DNA of 19,381 nt, taken from assembly GCA_905192805.1 (NCBI GenBank), contig CAJJMF010000020.1, positions 1-19,381 on the forward strand, read 5' to 3'. Each line of letters begins with the position of its first letter. Position 1 is the stretch's first letter. Shown here one piece after another: positions 1-7,444 of the stretch. Below the pieces are notes generated by a model, which made no database searches, had not been told where the DNA came from, and worked only from the letters and a program-made list of their open reading frames with translations. A program made the position numbers and the translations under genes. The DNA is from an uncultured Sutterella sp. Lineage in GTDB: Bacteria; Pseudomonadota; Gammaproteobacteria; Burkholderiales; Burkholderiaceae_F.

Positions 1-1317
1 GCGCATACTCTTAGCTTTTTCTCCCGTGTGACGGGCTTCGTCTTGAGCCCGGGCAATCAGCTGATGGCGTTCGACTTCATTGGCTACCTCAAACGCAGCC
101 CACCAACGTCCGACCTCGGGATCCACATGTCCCAATTCGACACGCAACATTAAAAAGTCATAGGCTGCACGATAGCGTGGATGGTTAGCCACCGAGAAGG
201 GCGACTTACCGGTACGTTTTTCCAAACGCCCTTGCATAATCCACACATCGTTCATATCCACCTGAAAACGGCGTTGAATGTTCAGTTGCAAACTCTGCGT
301 CGCCAACACTTCTTCGCTCGCATAGTAGAGCGCTTGCAAATGCTTCATACCCCGCACTTGCTCATTATGGCGCCAACGCTTTAACACCTGAGGCCACAGT
401 AGCGTCGCAAACAAGAAAAAGGGCGAGATCTTTTTTCCAATCGCAATGCGTTCATCCGTGCGCTTGAGCGCCAACATCAGGAAAGCCATACCATCGGGTT
501 CACCCACAATCAGGTCTAACATGGGAAACACCACTTTGGCTAAGCCTTCTTCTTGCAAGCGCTCAAAACACTCCACGGCATGCCCGCAGGTGAGCAACTT
601 CAAAATCTCATCGACCATACGCGCGTTGGGGACGTTATTGAGCAAATGCCCCATTTTCGGAATTGGACGCCCAGTCTTATCATCGATCTTGAAACCCAAT
701 TTGGCAGAGATACGGATGGCACGCATCATGCGTACGGGGTCCTCACGATAGCGCACCTCAGGGTCCCCAATGATACGCAAAACACCCGCTTTAATATCTT
801 CGTAGCCGTGATGATAGTCGAGCAACTCTTCGGTCTTGGGATCGTAGTAAAGCGCGTTACAGGTAAAGTCACGACGCGCCGCGTCTTCCCACTGCTCCCC
901 AAACACATTGTCTGAAAGCACGCGACCCGTACTATCTTTTCGCTGCCCAGCCCCTTCCAACGCACGGAATGTGGAGCATTCAATAATCTCATTACCAAAA
1001 ATCACGTGGACGATTTGGAAGCGTCGCCCAATAATGAGGGCACGACGCTGACAACGCTTCACCTGCTCAGGGGTGGCATCGGTCGCAATATCAAAATCCT
1101 TGGGCGTCACTCCTAATAGGAGATCACGCACAGCTCCGCCCACAATATAGGCTTTATAGCCACGACGATGCAAAGCTTCGCACGCCTTGACGGCTTCGGG
1201 CGACACTAATCGCGGATCAATGCGATGCTCGGAACGGGTATAAATCCTTGGCTCACGACTAATTTCTCGGCTGCTCGTAAAGGCTTCGCGCACCCGTTCA
1301 ATAATTCGACTCAACAT
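1..1317 (-). CDS. pcnB: Poly(A) polymerase I, C-terminal end cut by the window edge
   Basis: Adds 3' poly(A) tails to RNA, which in bacteria promotes decay of structured RNAs and fragments. The reading frame is open from an ATG at 1317 to the window edge (439 codons, no stop); E. coli PcnB is about 465 residues, so only a short C-terminal tail should be missing. The class II nucleotidyltransferase signature is clear: GGAVRDLLLG at residues 60-69 and DFDIAT at 74-79, with Asp74 and Asp76 as metal ligands. RRDFTCNALYYD lies at 148-159 and EDPVRMMRAIR at 192-202. The stretch GRRFQIVHV at 97-105 fits poly(A) polymerases better than CCA-adding enzymes. An AGGGGG ribosome binding site sits about 9 bases before the ATG, inside the end of the HAD gene, whose stop is only 4 bases away, so the two are probably co-transcribed and translationally linked. 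folK often follows pcnB, but it would lie outside the window. Confidence 0.95.
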   Translation of the reverse strand, partial: MLSRIIERVREAFTSSREISREPRIYTRSEHRIDPRLVSPEAVKACEALHRRGYKAYIVGGAVRDLLLGVTPKDFDIATDATPEQVKRCQRRALIIGRRFQIVHVIFGNEIIECSTFRALEGAGQRKDSTGRVLSDNVFGEQWEDAARRDFTCNALYYDPKTEELLDYHHGYEDIKAGVLRIIGDPEVRYREDPVRMMRAIRISAKLGFKIDDKTGRPIPKMGHLLNNVPNARMVDEILKLLTCGHAVECFERLQEEGLAKVVFPMLDLIVGEPDGMAFLMLALKRTDERIAIGKKISPFFLFATLLWPQVLKRWRHNEQVRGMKHLQALYYASEEVLATQSLQLNIQRRFQVDMNDVWIMQGRLEKRTGKSPFSVANHPRYRAAYDFLMLRVELGHVDPEVGRWWAAFEVANEVERHQLIARAQDEARHTGEKAKSMR

Positions 1318-1321
1318 CGCC

Positions 1322-1999
1322 TTAGTCCCCCTGAGCAAAGAGCACGCGTTGCGTCCACCCACGGCGCTGGGCCACTTGAGCGAGGCGAGGATCAGGATTC
1401 ACAGCGACGGGTTCACCCCCTTGCTGTTCTACCCACTCCAGTAACGGTAAGTCATTAATCGAGTCGGTGAACGCTCGCAATTGGTGAGGGCCACTAAAGG
1501 AAGCAAGATACGCCTCGAGTAAACGGCGCTTGCCTTCACCATAGGAGTGCGAACCCACTAAGTGTCCTGTGAACTCACCTTGAGCATCCTGTTCTGGCGT
1601 CGCCGCGATCAGGGCGTCCATCCCGAAACGCTCGGCAATGGGACCGGTCACAAAACGGTGCGTACCGGAGGCCAATACACAATGCGCTCCTTCACGACGA
1701 CACTGGGCAACAAGCTCCAAGGCGCTAGGAGTAATGGTGGGCCAGACGTATTGCTCAAGAAATGCCTCACGAAGGGCAAGCAACACGTCATAGGGGACAT
1801 AGGTCAATAGTGACAGCTGAAACCGAACCGCATCGTCAGCATCAAAGCGACCTTCACGGTAGGCTGTATTGATATCGATCGCCTTTTGCATCAACTCGGG
1901 GGCTTTATCGCCCAGTTGACGAATCAAATAACGGGTCCAGGTGTCCCCGCTATCGATCGGTAAAAGGGTGTGATCCAAATCGAAAATAGCAAATTGCAT
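1322..1999 (-). CDS. HAD-IB family hydrolase (phosphoserine phosphatase-like)
   Basis: Predicted cytoplasmic phosphatase of the HAD superfamily, subfamily IB, 225 residues. All four HAD motifs are visible: FDLDHTLL at 6-13 (nucleophile Asp7, acid/base Asp9), Ser111 in LASGT, Lys157 in GEGKRR, and DSINDLPLL with Asp179 and Asp183. The insert after motif I is the helical cap typical of SerB-like enzymes. The ATG at 1999 is preferred because it puts motif I at the extreme N-terminus as in relatives; an in-frame TTG 21 bases upstream would add only seven residues. It lies between hda and pcnB, a conserved order in Burkholderiales. The true substrate is unknown: family members include phosphoserine and histidinol-phosphate phosphatases, and no amino acid pathway gene is next to it. 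Naming it serB would be unsafe. Confidence 0.9.
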   Translation of the reverse strand: MQFAIFDLDHTLLPIDSGDTWTRYLIRQLGDKAPELMQKAIDINTAYREGRFDADDAVRFQLSLLTYVPYDVLLALREAFLEQYVWPTITPSALELVAQCRREGAHCVLASGTHRFVTGPIAERFGMDALIAATPEQDAQGEFTGHLVGSHSYGEGKRRLLEAYLASFSGPHQLRAFTDSINDLPLLEWVEQQGGEPVAVNPDPRLAQVAQRRGWTQRVLFAQGD

Positions 2000-2045
2000 A
2001 CTTGTTATTCTTTCTGGCAAATCACACTAGCTGAATTGAATACGC

Positions 2046-2726
2046 TTAAGCGTGTTTGGCTTGAGCCTCTAATTCAGCCACCGCCTCGCGAATAATGGGC
2101 AGTGTGACTTTGCGTTTTTTTACTAATCCAATTCTGTCGGCCTCTTCCAGTACACGGGTCAGCGTACGCATATCCCGTGGCAAACTCACTGACATCCAGT
2201 GTTGCATTTCGGGGGTCATGTCAAAACCCCGTAATTGGGCTTGTCGTGCGAGTTCAGCAAAACGGGCTTCTTCTGAGAGCGGTTGAATGGCATACGTGAG
2301 CCCCCACCCTAGCCGACTTTTCACCACATCGGGTAAATCCAATTGAGCAATGGGGAACTTGCCCCCACAAACCAACCGTGCTCCAGGGGTATTGCGAATG
2401 CTATTTTGGAGGGCTAATAACTGCAACGCCCAACCACGATCCAAAGCCTCTACATCATCAACAACATACAAGCTAATCGCTGGATCAAATTGAGGAACAG
2501 GAAGCGTTTGCTCGGGAACGAGGCTTCTCAGAAGATGGGTAATCCCAGCGCCTTTGGGGCCGTAGAGATAAACAAACGTAGGGCCTTCGCCCGCTTGGAG
2601 ATGGCGCAAAATCGTAACCGCCTCTTGATTCGCACCGACGACAAAATTGTCGAGACTCGGGAGTTCTCGGTCTTGGAAATCAAGGAGGAACTGCTCAGCA
2701 TCATTCAAGGGGGATTCGTTCGTCAT
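2046..2726 (-). CDS. hda: Hda, regulatory inactivator of DnaA
   Basis: DnaA-like AAA+ protein of 226 residues lacking the DnaA DNA-binding domain. Hda bound to the sliding clamp stimulates hydrolysis of DnaA-ATP after initiation. LDNFVVG at 25-31 is the start of the AAA+ domain, the P-loop region is GPKGAGITH at 56-64, Walker B is YVVDD at 87-91, the box VII arginine is Arg138 in KSRLGWG, and sensor 2 is PRDMRTL at 183-189. The N-terminal QFLLDF at 12-17 matches the clamp-binding hexapeptide position (QLSLPL in E. coli Hda). Odd: the P-loop basic residue (Lys in DnaA, Arg in E. coli Hda) is Ile62. The ATG at 2726 has no clear Shine-Dalgarno sequence. It is followed by the HAD gene after 46 bases and diverges from purM. 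DnaA itself and the short paralogue DnaC-like loaders are excluded by size and motifs. Confidence 0.9.
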   Translation of the reverse strand: MTNESPLNDAEQFLLDFQDRELPSLDNFVVGANQEAVTILRHLQAGEGPTFVYLYGPKGAGITHLLRSLVPEQTLPVPQFDPAISLYVVDDVEALDRGWALQLLALQNSIRNTPGARLVCGGKFPIAQLDLPDVVKSRLGWGLTYAIQPLSEEARFAELARQAQLRGFDMTPEMQHWMSVSLPRDMRTLTRVLEEADRIGLVKKRKVTLPIIREAVAELEAQAKHA

Positions 2727-2965
2727 CAGTTGCGTTGATTGCGAATAAGCGACACACGTTTGGAAGAATAGAGTTTACTCCAAATGCTTTTTTAAAGGCG
2801 TTATTTTTTTTGTGTTTCTTCGTCAAAGTCCGAGTTTTCGCAAGAAATCAAGCGCTAGTTCGCTTATACTTTGCGCAACTTTTCTTCCTCCTCAACTTCC
2901 TCGGTGCTCACGCTGAGCCCCTGTGGCTTCGTGTGACTGAGGAAATCCTTCTAGTGGGACAACTC
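2727..2965. promoter_or_regulatory. Divergent hda/purM control region
   Basis: 239 bases without a gene, AT-rich in its middle. For purM the best -10 candidate is TATACT at 2865-2870, about 95 bases before the start codon, without a good -35. An inverted repeat TTTGGA (2759-2764) and TCCAAA (2779-2784) with a 14-base spacer lies nearer hda and could be an operator. The minus strand holds a TATTCT (2770-2765), a weak -10 candidate for hda. No PurR-type operator is evident. Confidence 0.4.
2903..2921 (+). promoter_or_regulatory. Small hairpin in the purM leader
   Basis: GCTCA (2906-2910) and TGAGC (2914-2918) pair around a 3-base loop; GG (2903-2904) and CC (2920-2921) extend the stem past one mismatch. 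It lies 44 bases before the purM start and has no following T-run, so it is not an intrinsic terminator. It may influence mRNA stability, or be chance. Confidence 0.25.
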
Positions 2966-3994
2966 ATGAGTCAACTCTCTTATGCGGCAGCTGGTGTCTC
3001 GATTGACGCTGGTGACGATCTCGTTGAACGCATCAAACCCCTCGCCAAAAAAACCATGATCCCGGGCGTGCTCGGTTCCATCGGTGGCTTTGGTGCCCTT
3101 TTTGAAATTGGCAAAGAATATCGCAATCCCGTCCTCGTGACGGGTACGGACGGCGTCGGTACCAAGTTGATGCTCGCCGTGCAGCTCAACCGCCATGATA
3201 CGGTTGGCCAAGACTTAGTCGCCATGAGCGTGAATGATATTCTCGTTCAAGGTGCACGTAGTGTTTTCTTCCTCGACTACTACGGTTGCGGCAAGCTCGA
3301 TGTGGATACGGCGCATCGTGTCGTTGCTGGCATTGCCAAAGGGTGTGAACTCGCGGGTTGCGCCTTAATCGGTGGTGAAACAGCCGAAATGCCAGGAATG
3401 TATCCTGAAGGCGAATACGACTTAGCTGGGTTTGCGGTCGGGATTGTCGAAAAAGACGACATCATTGACGGTCAAAGCATCCAAGTGGGCGACGTTGTGT
3501 TAGGTCTCGCTTCGAGTGGTCCTCACTCCAATGGTTTTTCCTTGATCCGCAAGGTCGTGGAAGTGGCCGGAGCCGACTGGAATATGCCCTTTGATGGCGC
3601 CACGTTAGCCGACCGCGTGATGGAACCGACCCGTATTTACGTCAAGCAAGTGCTTGCCGTGATGAAGGAAGTCAAAATCAAGGGGATGGCCCATATCACT
3701 GGGGGTGGCTTAGTGGAAAACATTCCGCGCGTGCTCCCTGAGGGCGTGTGCGCGACATTGGATGGCCAATCCTGGAAGCGTCCGGCGATCTTTGACTGGT
3801 TGCAAGAGAAAGGCAACATCGATTCGCATGAAATGCATCGTGTCTTCAATAACGGGATTGGCATGGCGGTCATTGTCTCGCGTGACGATGCTCAGCGCGC
3901 CAAGGCCTTGTTTGAAGCCCAAGGCGAAACGGTCTACGAAATTGGTGAAATCACGCCACGCGCTGACGGTGAAGCGGCCTGCGTGGTTCGCTAA
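2966..3994 (+). CDS. purM: Phosphoribosylformylglycinamidine cyclo-ligase (AIR synthetase)
   Basis: Catalyses the ATP-dependent closure of the imidazole ring (FGAM to AIR), the fifth step of purine synthesis, in the cytoplasm. The protein has 342 residues (E. coli PurM 345). Recognisable family sequence includes LSYAAAGVSIDAGDDLV near the N-terminus, the ATP-site signature GTDGVGTK at 60-67, SVNDILVQGA, IGGETAEMPGMY, the GLASSGPHSNGFSL loop and HITGGGLVENIPR. The frame is open for 77 further codons upstream, but the ATG at 2966 is chosen because the family sequence begins there, it gives normal length, and GGGA lies about 8 bases before it. It is transcribed alone, away from hda, and ends in the terminator at 4015-4047. 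Divergent purM and hda is a common Burkholderiales arrangement. Confidence 0.96.
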   Translation: MSQLSYAAAGVSIDAGDDLVERIKPLAKKTMIPGVLGSIGGFGALFEIGKEYRNPVLVTGTDGVGTKLMLAVQLNRHDTVGQDLVAMSVNDILVQGARSVFFLDYYGCGKLDVDTAHRVVAGIAKGCELAGCALIGGETAEMPGMYPEGEYDLAGFAVGIVEKDDIIDGQSIQVGDVVLGLASSGPHSNGFSLIRKVVEVAGADWNMPFDGATLADRVMEPTRIYVKQVLAVMKEVKIKGMAHITGGGLVENIPRVLPEGVCATLDGQSWKRPAIFDWLQEKGNIDSHEMHRVFNNGIGMAVIVSRDDAQRAKALFEAQGETVYEIGEITPRADGEAACVVR

Positions 3995-4014
3995 TCCGCG
4001 TACGATCTAACCCC

Positions 4015-4047
4015 AACTCCCAGCGTTGGCTACGCTGGGAGTTTTTT
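4015..4047 (+). terminator. Intrinsic terminator of purM
   Basis: A perfect 11-bp stem, AACTCCCAGCG (4015-4025) with CGCTGGGAGTT (4033-4043), encloses a 7-base loop and is followed by T's through 4047. It starts 20 bases after the purM stop. The opposite strand has no T-run after the stem, so it is a strong stop for purM and at best a weak one for the converging miaA. Confidence 0.92.
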
Positions 4048-4053
4048 GTTGTC

Positions 4054-4989
4054 TCAGCGCATCATGTGCGCCTCAAAGTCCTCACACAATCGCGCTAAAG
4101 CGCCAGGTTGGAAGGGATCAATCGTCTGGAGTCCCTCCATGCCTCGCATCCACGTCATCTGACGTTTAGCCAATTGGCGCGTGGCCGCCACGCCCGCTAA
4201 AATAAACGCAGCCTCACTCGTAATCGTTCCCATCAAGTACTCAATCGCCTGACGGTAACCCACCGCCCGCATCGCTGGGCTCTGCGGGTCAAAATCGGGA
4301 CGTTTCATGAGGGTTCGCACCTCGTCCAAAAATCCCTCGCGCAGCATCTGCAAAAAGCGCGCCTCAATACGAGCATGCAATTGGGCTCGGTTTTCTACCA
4401 AGAGTCCCATCACCGCAAAGTCGAGCAACGGCTGTTTAACTTGTTCCGCATGAAAGGCAGACAAAACTTTCCCCGTCATGGCATACACTTCGAGGGCACG
4501 TGAAATACGCTGTTTGTCATTAGGCGCTAACCGCTGCGCGGTGGATGGATCCAAGGCCATCAATCGGGCATGCATCGCTGGCCAGCCTTTTTCCTCCCCC
4601 TCTTTCAACACCGCTTCACGTACCGCTGGGTCCGTGCTGGGCATATCGTTGAGCCCTTCGGCGAGGGCTTTATAGTAGAGCATCGTTCCACCCACAATGA
4701 GGGGAATACGCTGCCGGTCACGGATCGCCTTCACCAACGCCAACGTATCCGCGACGAACTCTGCTGCACTATAGGGTTGAGAGATTTCACGAACGTCAAT
4801 CAGATGGTGCGGACACACGGCACGCTCTTCGGGGGTCGGTTTGGCACTACCGATATCCATTCCTCGGTACACCAGCGCCGAATCCATCGATATGATTTCG
4901 ACTGGGTAACGCTCGGCCAACGCCAGCGATGCGGCCGACTTCCCCGAGGCCGTTGGCCCTAACAGAATGTAGGCTTGAGCTTGAGACAT
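4054..4989 (-). CDS. miaA: tRNA dimethylallyltransferase
   Basis: Transfers a dimethylallyl group from DMAPP to N6 of A37 in tRNAs reading codons that start with U, the first step of ms2i6A formation. The 311-residue length is typical. The P-loop GPTASGKS is at 11-18, followed by SMDSALVYRGMDIGSAKP starting at 34 (catalytic Asp36), the IVGGTMLYYKAL substrate motif, RAVGYRQ and the C-terminal ATRQLAKRQMTWMR. GAGGG lies about 6 bases before the ATG. The gene starts 12 bases after the mutL stop, so mutL and miaA form an operon, as in many proteobacteria; hfq, often next in gammaproteobacteria, is not here. It converges on purM. Confidence 0.96.
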   Translation of the reverse strand: MSQAQAYILLGPTASGKSAASLALAERYPVEIISMDSALVYRGMDIGSAKPTPEERAVCPHHLIDVREISQPYSAAEFVADTLALVKAIRDRQRIPLIVGGTMLYYKALAEGLNDMPSTDPAVREAVLKEGEEKGWPAMHARLMALDPSTAQRLAPNDKQRISRALEVYAMTGKVLSAFHAEQVKQPLLDFAVMGLLVENRAQLHARIEARFLQMLREGFLDEVRTLMKRPDFDPQSPAMRAVGYRQAIEYLMGTITSEAAFILAGVAATRQLAKRQMTWMRGMEGLQTIDPFQPGALARLCEDFEAHMMR

Positions 4990-5001
4990 TCGACCCTCGT
5001 A

Positions 5002-7095
5002 TTACTGACCACGCAAGAAGAGCTTATCGAGTTCTTCAATCGAGAGCACACGCCACGTCGGGCGACCGTGGTTACATTGATCGGCTCGCTCCGTACGCTC
5101 CATGGCTCGTAAAAGCGCATCCATTTCAGGAATCGTTAATTGTCGATGCGCACGCACAGAGCCGTGGCACGCCATGGTCGACAAAATATGGTTTCGCTTT
5201 TCAAGTACTTCCGTGCTATCCCCATAAAGCCGTAAGTCTTCGAGTAGAGCGTGCACCATCTCCGCTATGGAAGCCACCGGTGCATCACTACAGAGCGCTG
5301 GGAGGGAACGGATGGCTAGCGCCCGATCTCCCGCCACGCTGATATCAAATCCGTACGCCTGAAAGTCCTCACGGTAGGCCTCAAACGTCGCCAATTCAAG
5401 AGGGGTGACTTGAATCACTTGCGGAATCAACGCCCCTTGTTGCGCCACATTCTGCCCTTCCACCTGCTTTTTCAGTCGTTCATAGGTCACGCGCTCGGCT
5501 GCCGCATGCATATCGACAATCACCAAACCTTCCGCGCTTTCGGCTAAGACATAGATTCCGCCAATTTGGGCAATCGGACGACCTAAACGACCCAGCGGTA
5601 ACCCGAGCGTATCCTCCTCCACCGGTTCGCTGGTGATCGGAGCTGGCGTAGGTGCCTCAGCTGCCCCTGTCGGTTCGAGGGTCTGTACCTCAGGGCGACT
5701 CACGGGCGCTTCTGAGGGGACGGGAGGCACGGAAGGGGCGCGAGAAAAGCTCGCTATACGATCGTTCACCAACCCTGGCTCGGGAATTTCCCCGCGCGAG
5801 GCAGCGAGTGCAGTATCCAGTGACGCCCCAAAAAGACGCATAGCATTGGCCACATTGAGGGTATCCGAACTGTCTCGCGCCGGCGGTGTGGATGTCCCCA
5901 CAGCGTCCGACACACGCGCACTTGGCTCCGATTTCACGGGAACCATCGTCTCTGGCGAGCGTGCGCCAAAGAGTCCCTCCGTGGGTTGTTGATACGCCGC
6001 CACGGGGGTAGTCGACCAAGCGGACGGCTTTTCTTCGTCGTGATACGTCAGCGTGACAGGTTGTGGGGCATTGGCAAAGGAGCCCGCTCCCGACGGGGCC
6101 AACACTCCCTTAACAGCTTTGCTCACAAACTGGTGCACACGGCTCGATTCACGGAAACGCACTTCCATTTTGGTAGGGTGTACATTGGCATCGACCGCCG
6201 TTGGGTCGAGCGTTAAATAAAGGCAATACATCATATGGCTTTGCCCGTGGAGCACATCTTGATATGCCACTTTCACCGCGTGAGAGAGCACTTTGTCGCG
6301 AACAAAGCGACCATTGACGAAAAAGTATTGTGCATCCGGACGCGAGCGAGTCACCGTGGGTAGTCCCACTAAGCCCTGTAAATGCATCCCTCCCATCTCC
6401 ACGTCAACTTCGCGGTATTGCCCTTGGAATTCCTTGGGAAGCACGGCTTCAATGCGTTCTACTGGGTCAAAGGTACGATCTAACTTCAGAAGCGTTTTTC
6501 CATTGGCAATCAACGTGAAGCCCACATCGGGACGCGCTAAAGCAAGACGTTCTAAGTGCTCCAACACATGAGCACTTTCCGTCGCATCACTTTTCATGAA
6601 TTTGCGTCGAGCGGGCGTTTTATAAAATAGATCCAGTACCTCTACACGCGTTCCAACCACTCCCGCAGCGGGCTGTACTTCCCCATCATGGTATTCCCAC
6701 GCCGAGTTAGCTTCCGGCGTACGGCTTCGTAGGGTCAAATCCGATACAGCATCAATCGAGGCCAAGGCTTCCCCACGGAACCCTAAACTCGCTACGTGTT
6801 CCAAATCCAATAAACTGCGAATTTTGCTCGTCGCGTGGCGTTTAACAGCCAACGCCAACTGTTCTCGGTCAATCCCACAGCCATTGTCGGTCACCACAAT
6901 CCGTTTGAGCCCACCGCCATCGAGGCGAACTTCAATCTCGTCGGCGCCCGCATCCATGGCATTTTCCACCAACTCCTTAACCACCGAAGCGGGGCGCTCA
7001 ATCACTTCGCCGGCAGCAATTTGACTAATGAGCTGGCTGGGAAGTTCGGCAATGGGGTTTCGTTGGCTATTGAGTAATCGTTCTATCGTTTGCAT
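5002..7095 (-). CDS. mutL: DNA mismatch repair protein MutL
   Basis: GHKL ATPase that couples MutS mismatch recognition to strand incision and removal. 697 residues. N-terminal ATPase motifs: QIAAGEVIERPASVVKELVE (25-44, general base Glu41, Mg ligand Asn45 just after), DNGCGI (70-75), GFRGEAL (105-111) and GTRVEVLDLFYKTPARRKF from 148. A long Pro/Ser/Glu-rich linker covers roughly 335-505. The C-terminal domain carries DMHAAAERVTYE at 528-539, which fits the endonuclease consensus DQHA(x)2E(x)4E with Met for Gln, plus ACHGSVRA at 642-649 and CNHGRP at 674-679. It is therefore probably a nicking MutL, unlike that of E. coli. The N-terminus is 12 residues longer than in E. coli; no later start in frame restores the usual length. 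The Shine-Dalgarno sequence is weak. Transcribed with miaA. Confidence 0.96.
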   Translation of the reverse strand: MQTIERLLNSQRNPIAELPSQLISQIAAGEVIERPASVVKELVENAMDAGADEIEVRLDGGGLKRIVVTDNGCGIDREQLALAVKRHATSKIRSLLDLEHVASLGFRGEALASIDAVSDLTLRSRTPEANSAWEYHDGEVQPAAGVVGTRVEVLDLFYKTPARRKFMKSDATESAHVLEHLERLALARPDVGFTLIANGKTLLKLDRTFDPVERIEAVLPKEFQGQYREVDVEMGGMHLQGLVGLPTVTRSRPDAQYFFVNGRFVRDKVLSHAVKVAYQDVLHGQSHMMYCLYLTLDPTAVDANVHPTKMEVRFRESSRVHQFVSKAVKGVLAPSGAGSFANAPQPVTLTYHDEEKPSAWSTTPVAAYQQPTEGLFGARSPETMVPVKSEPSARVSDAVGTSTPPARDSSDTLNVANAMRLFGASLDTALAASRGEIPEPGLVNDRIASFSRAPSVPPVPSEAPVSRPEVQTLEPTGAAEAPTPAPITSEPVEEDTLGLPLGRLGRPIAQIGGIYVLAESAEGLVIVDMHAAAERVTYERLKKQVEGQNVAQQGALIPQVIQVTPLELATFEAYREDFQAYGFDISVAGDRALAIRSLPALCSDAPVASIAEMVHALLEDLRLYGDSTEVLEKRNHILSTMACHGSVRAHRQLTIPEMDALLRAMERTERADQCNHGRPTWRVLSIEELDKLFLRGQ

Positions 7096-7444
7096 AACTC
7101 ATCACTTGACACACGCCTGGCGTGGTTGAGGGGGGTTTCTGGCAATGCACGCAGCCAAACCAGAACCCGCTGCAGGCCCGCGACGGGGCCATTCATTATC
7201 AGTTGCGTTCATTGTGCCCAGAAAACAAAGAAAAATCTAGTCATCTTCTCCTAGGAATCGTTCAACGTTGTATCCCTACAGAACGTAACACTCCTAATCG
7301 GTCTGGGACAATTTTAGGGAATAGCGCTCGGACTAAATCCAGTATCATAGAGAGCTATGACCATGGGATCGGTTCGTGGGTGCCGTGAATCGGCCCGATC
7401 GTACACCATGAGCCCCCTAAACCACTACGACAAACTCTTGAGAC
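7096..7444. promoter_or_regulatory. Divergent mutL/DedA control region
   Basis: 349 bases with no credible gene and no tRNA, 6S or SRP RNA signature that I can see. On the mutL side: GGCCC (7175-7179) pairs with GGGCC (7186-7190), and GGGTTTCTGG (7133-7142) pairs with CCAGAACCC (7160-7168) with one bulge, suggesting a folded mutL leader. The 17 bases 7198-7214 nearly repeat those at the hda start. On the other side is the dyad at 7345-7360. No promoter pair with good -35 and -10 was found in either direction. Confidence 0.35.
7345..7360. promoter_or_regulatory. Perfect dyad upstream of the DedA gene
   Basis: TCATAG (7345-7350) and CTATGA (7355-7360) form a perfect inverted repeat with a 4-base spacer AGAG, 85 bases before the start codon. 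It overlaps a possible -10, TATCAT (7343-7348), that has no recognisable -35. It could be a repressor or activator site; function not shown. Confidence 0.25.

Noticed and set aside
1..1317. Several plus-strand and other-frame open frames across pcnB
   Set aside because: They lie opposite a full-length, motif-rich pcnB frame and encode no recognisable protein.
2042..2053. Perfect palindrome ACGCTTAAGCGT across the hda stop codon
   Set aside because: Only a 6-bp arm with no loop, inside coding sequence; no T-run, so not a terminator, and a single copy gives no reason to call a site.
2735..2965. 77 open codons in frame upstream of purM
   Set aside because: The predicted residues resemble no PurM N-terminus; the family sequence and normal length start at 2966, so this is untranslated leader by chance open.
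7083..7196. 37-codon minus-strand reading frame overlapping the mutL start
   Set aside because: No ribosome binding site, very short and no recognisable protein; it crosses the leader hairpins. Kept only as a remote upstream-ORF possibility.
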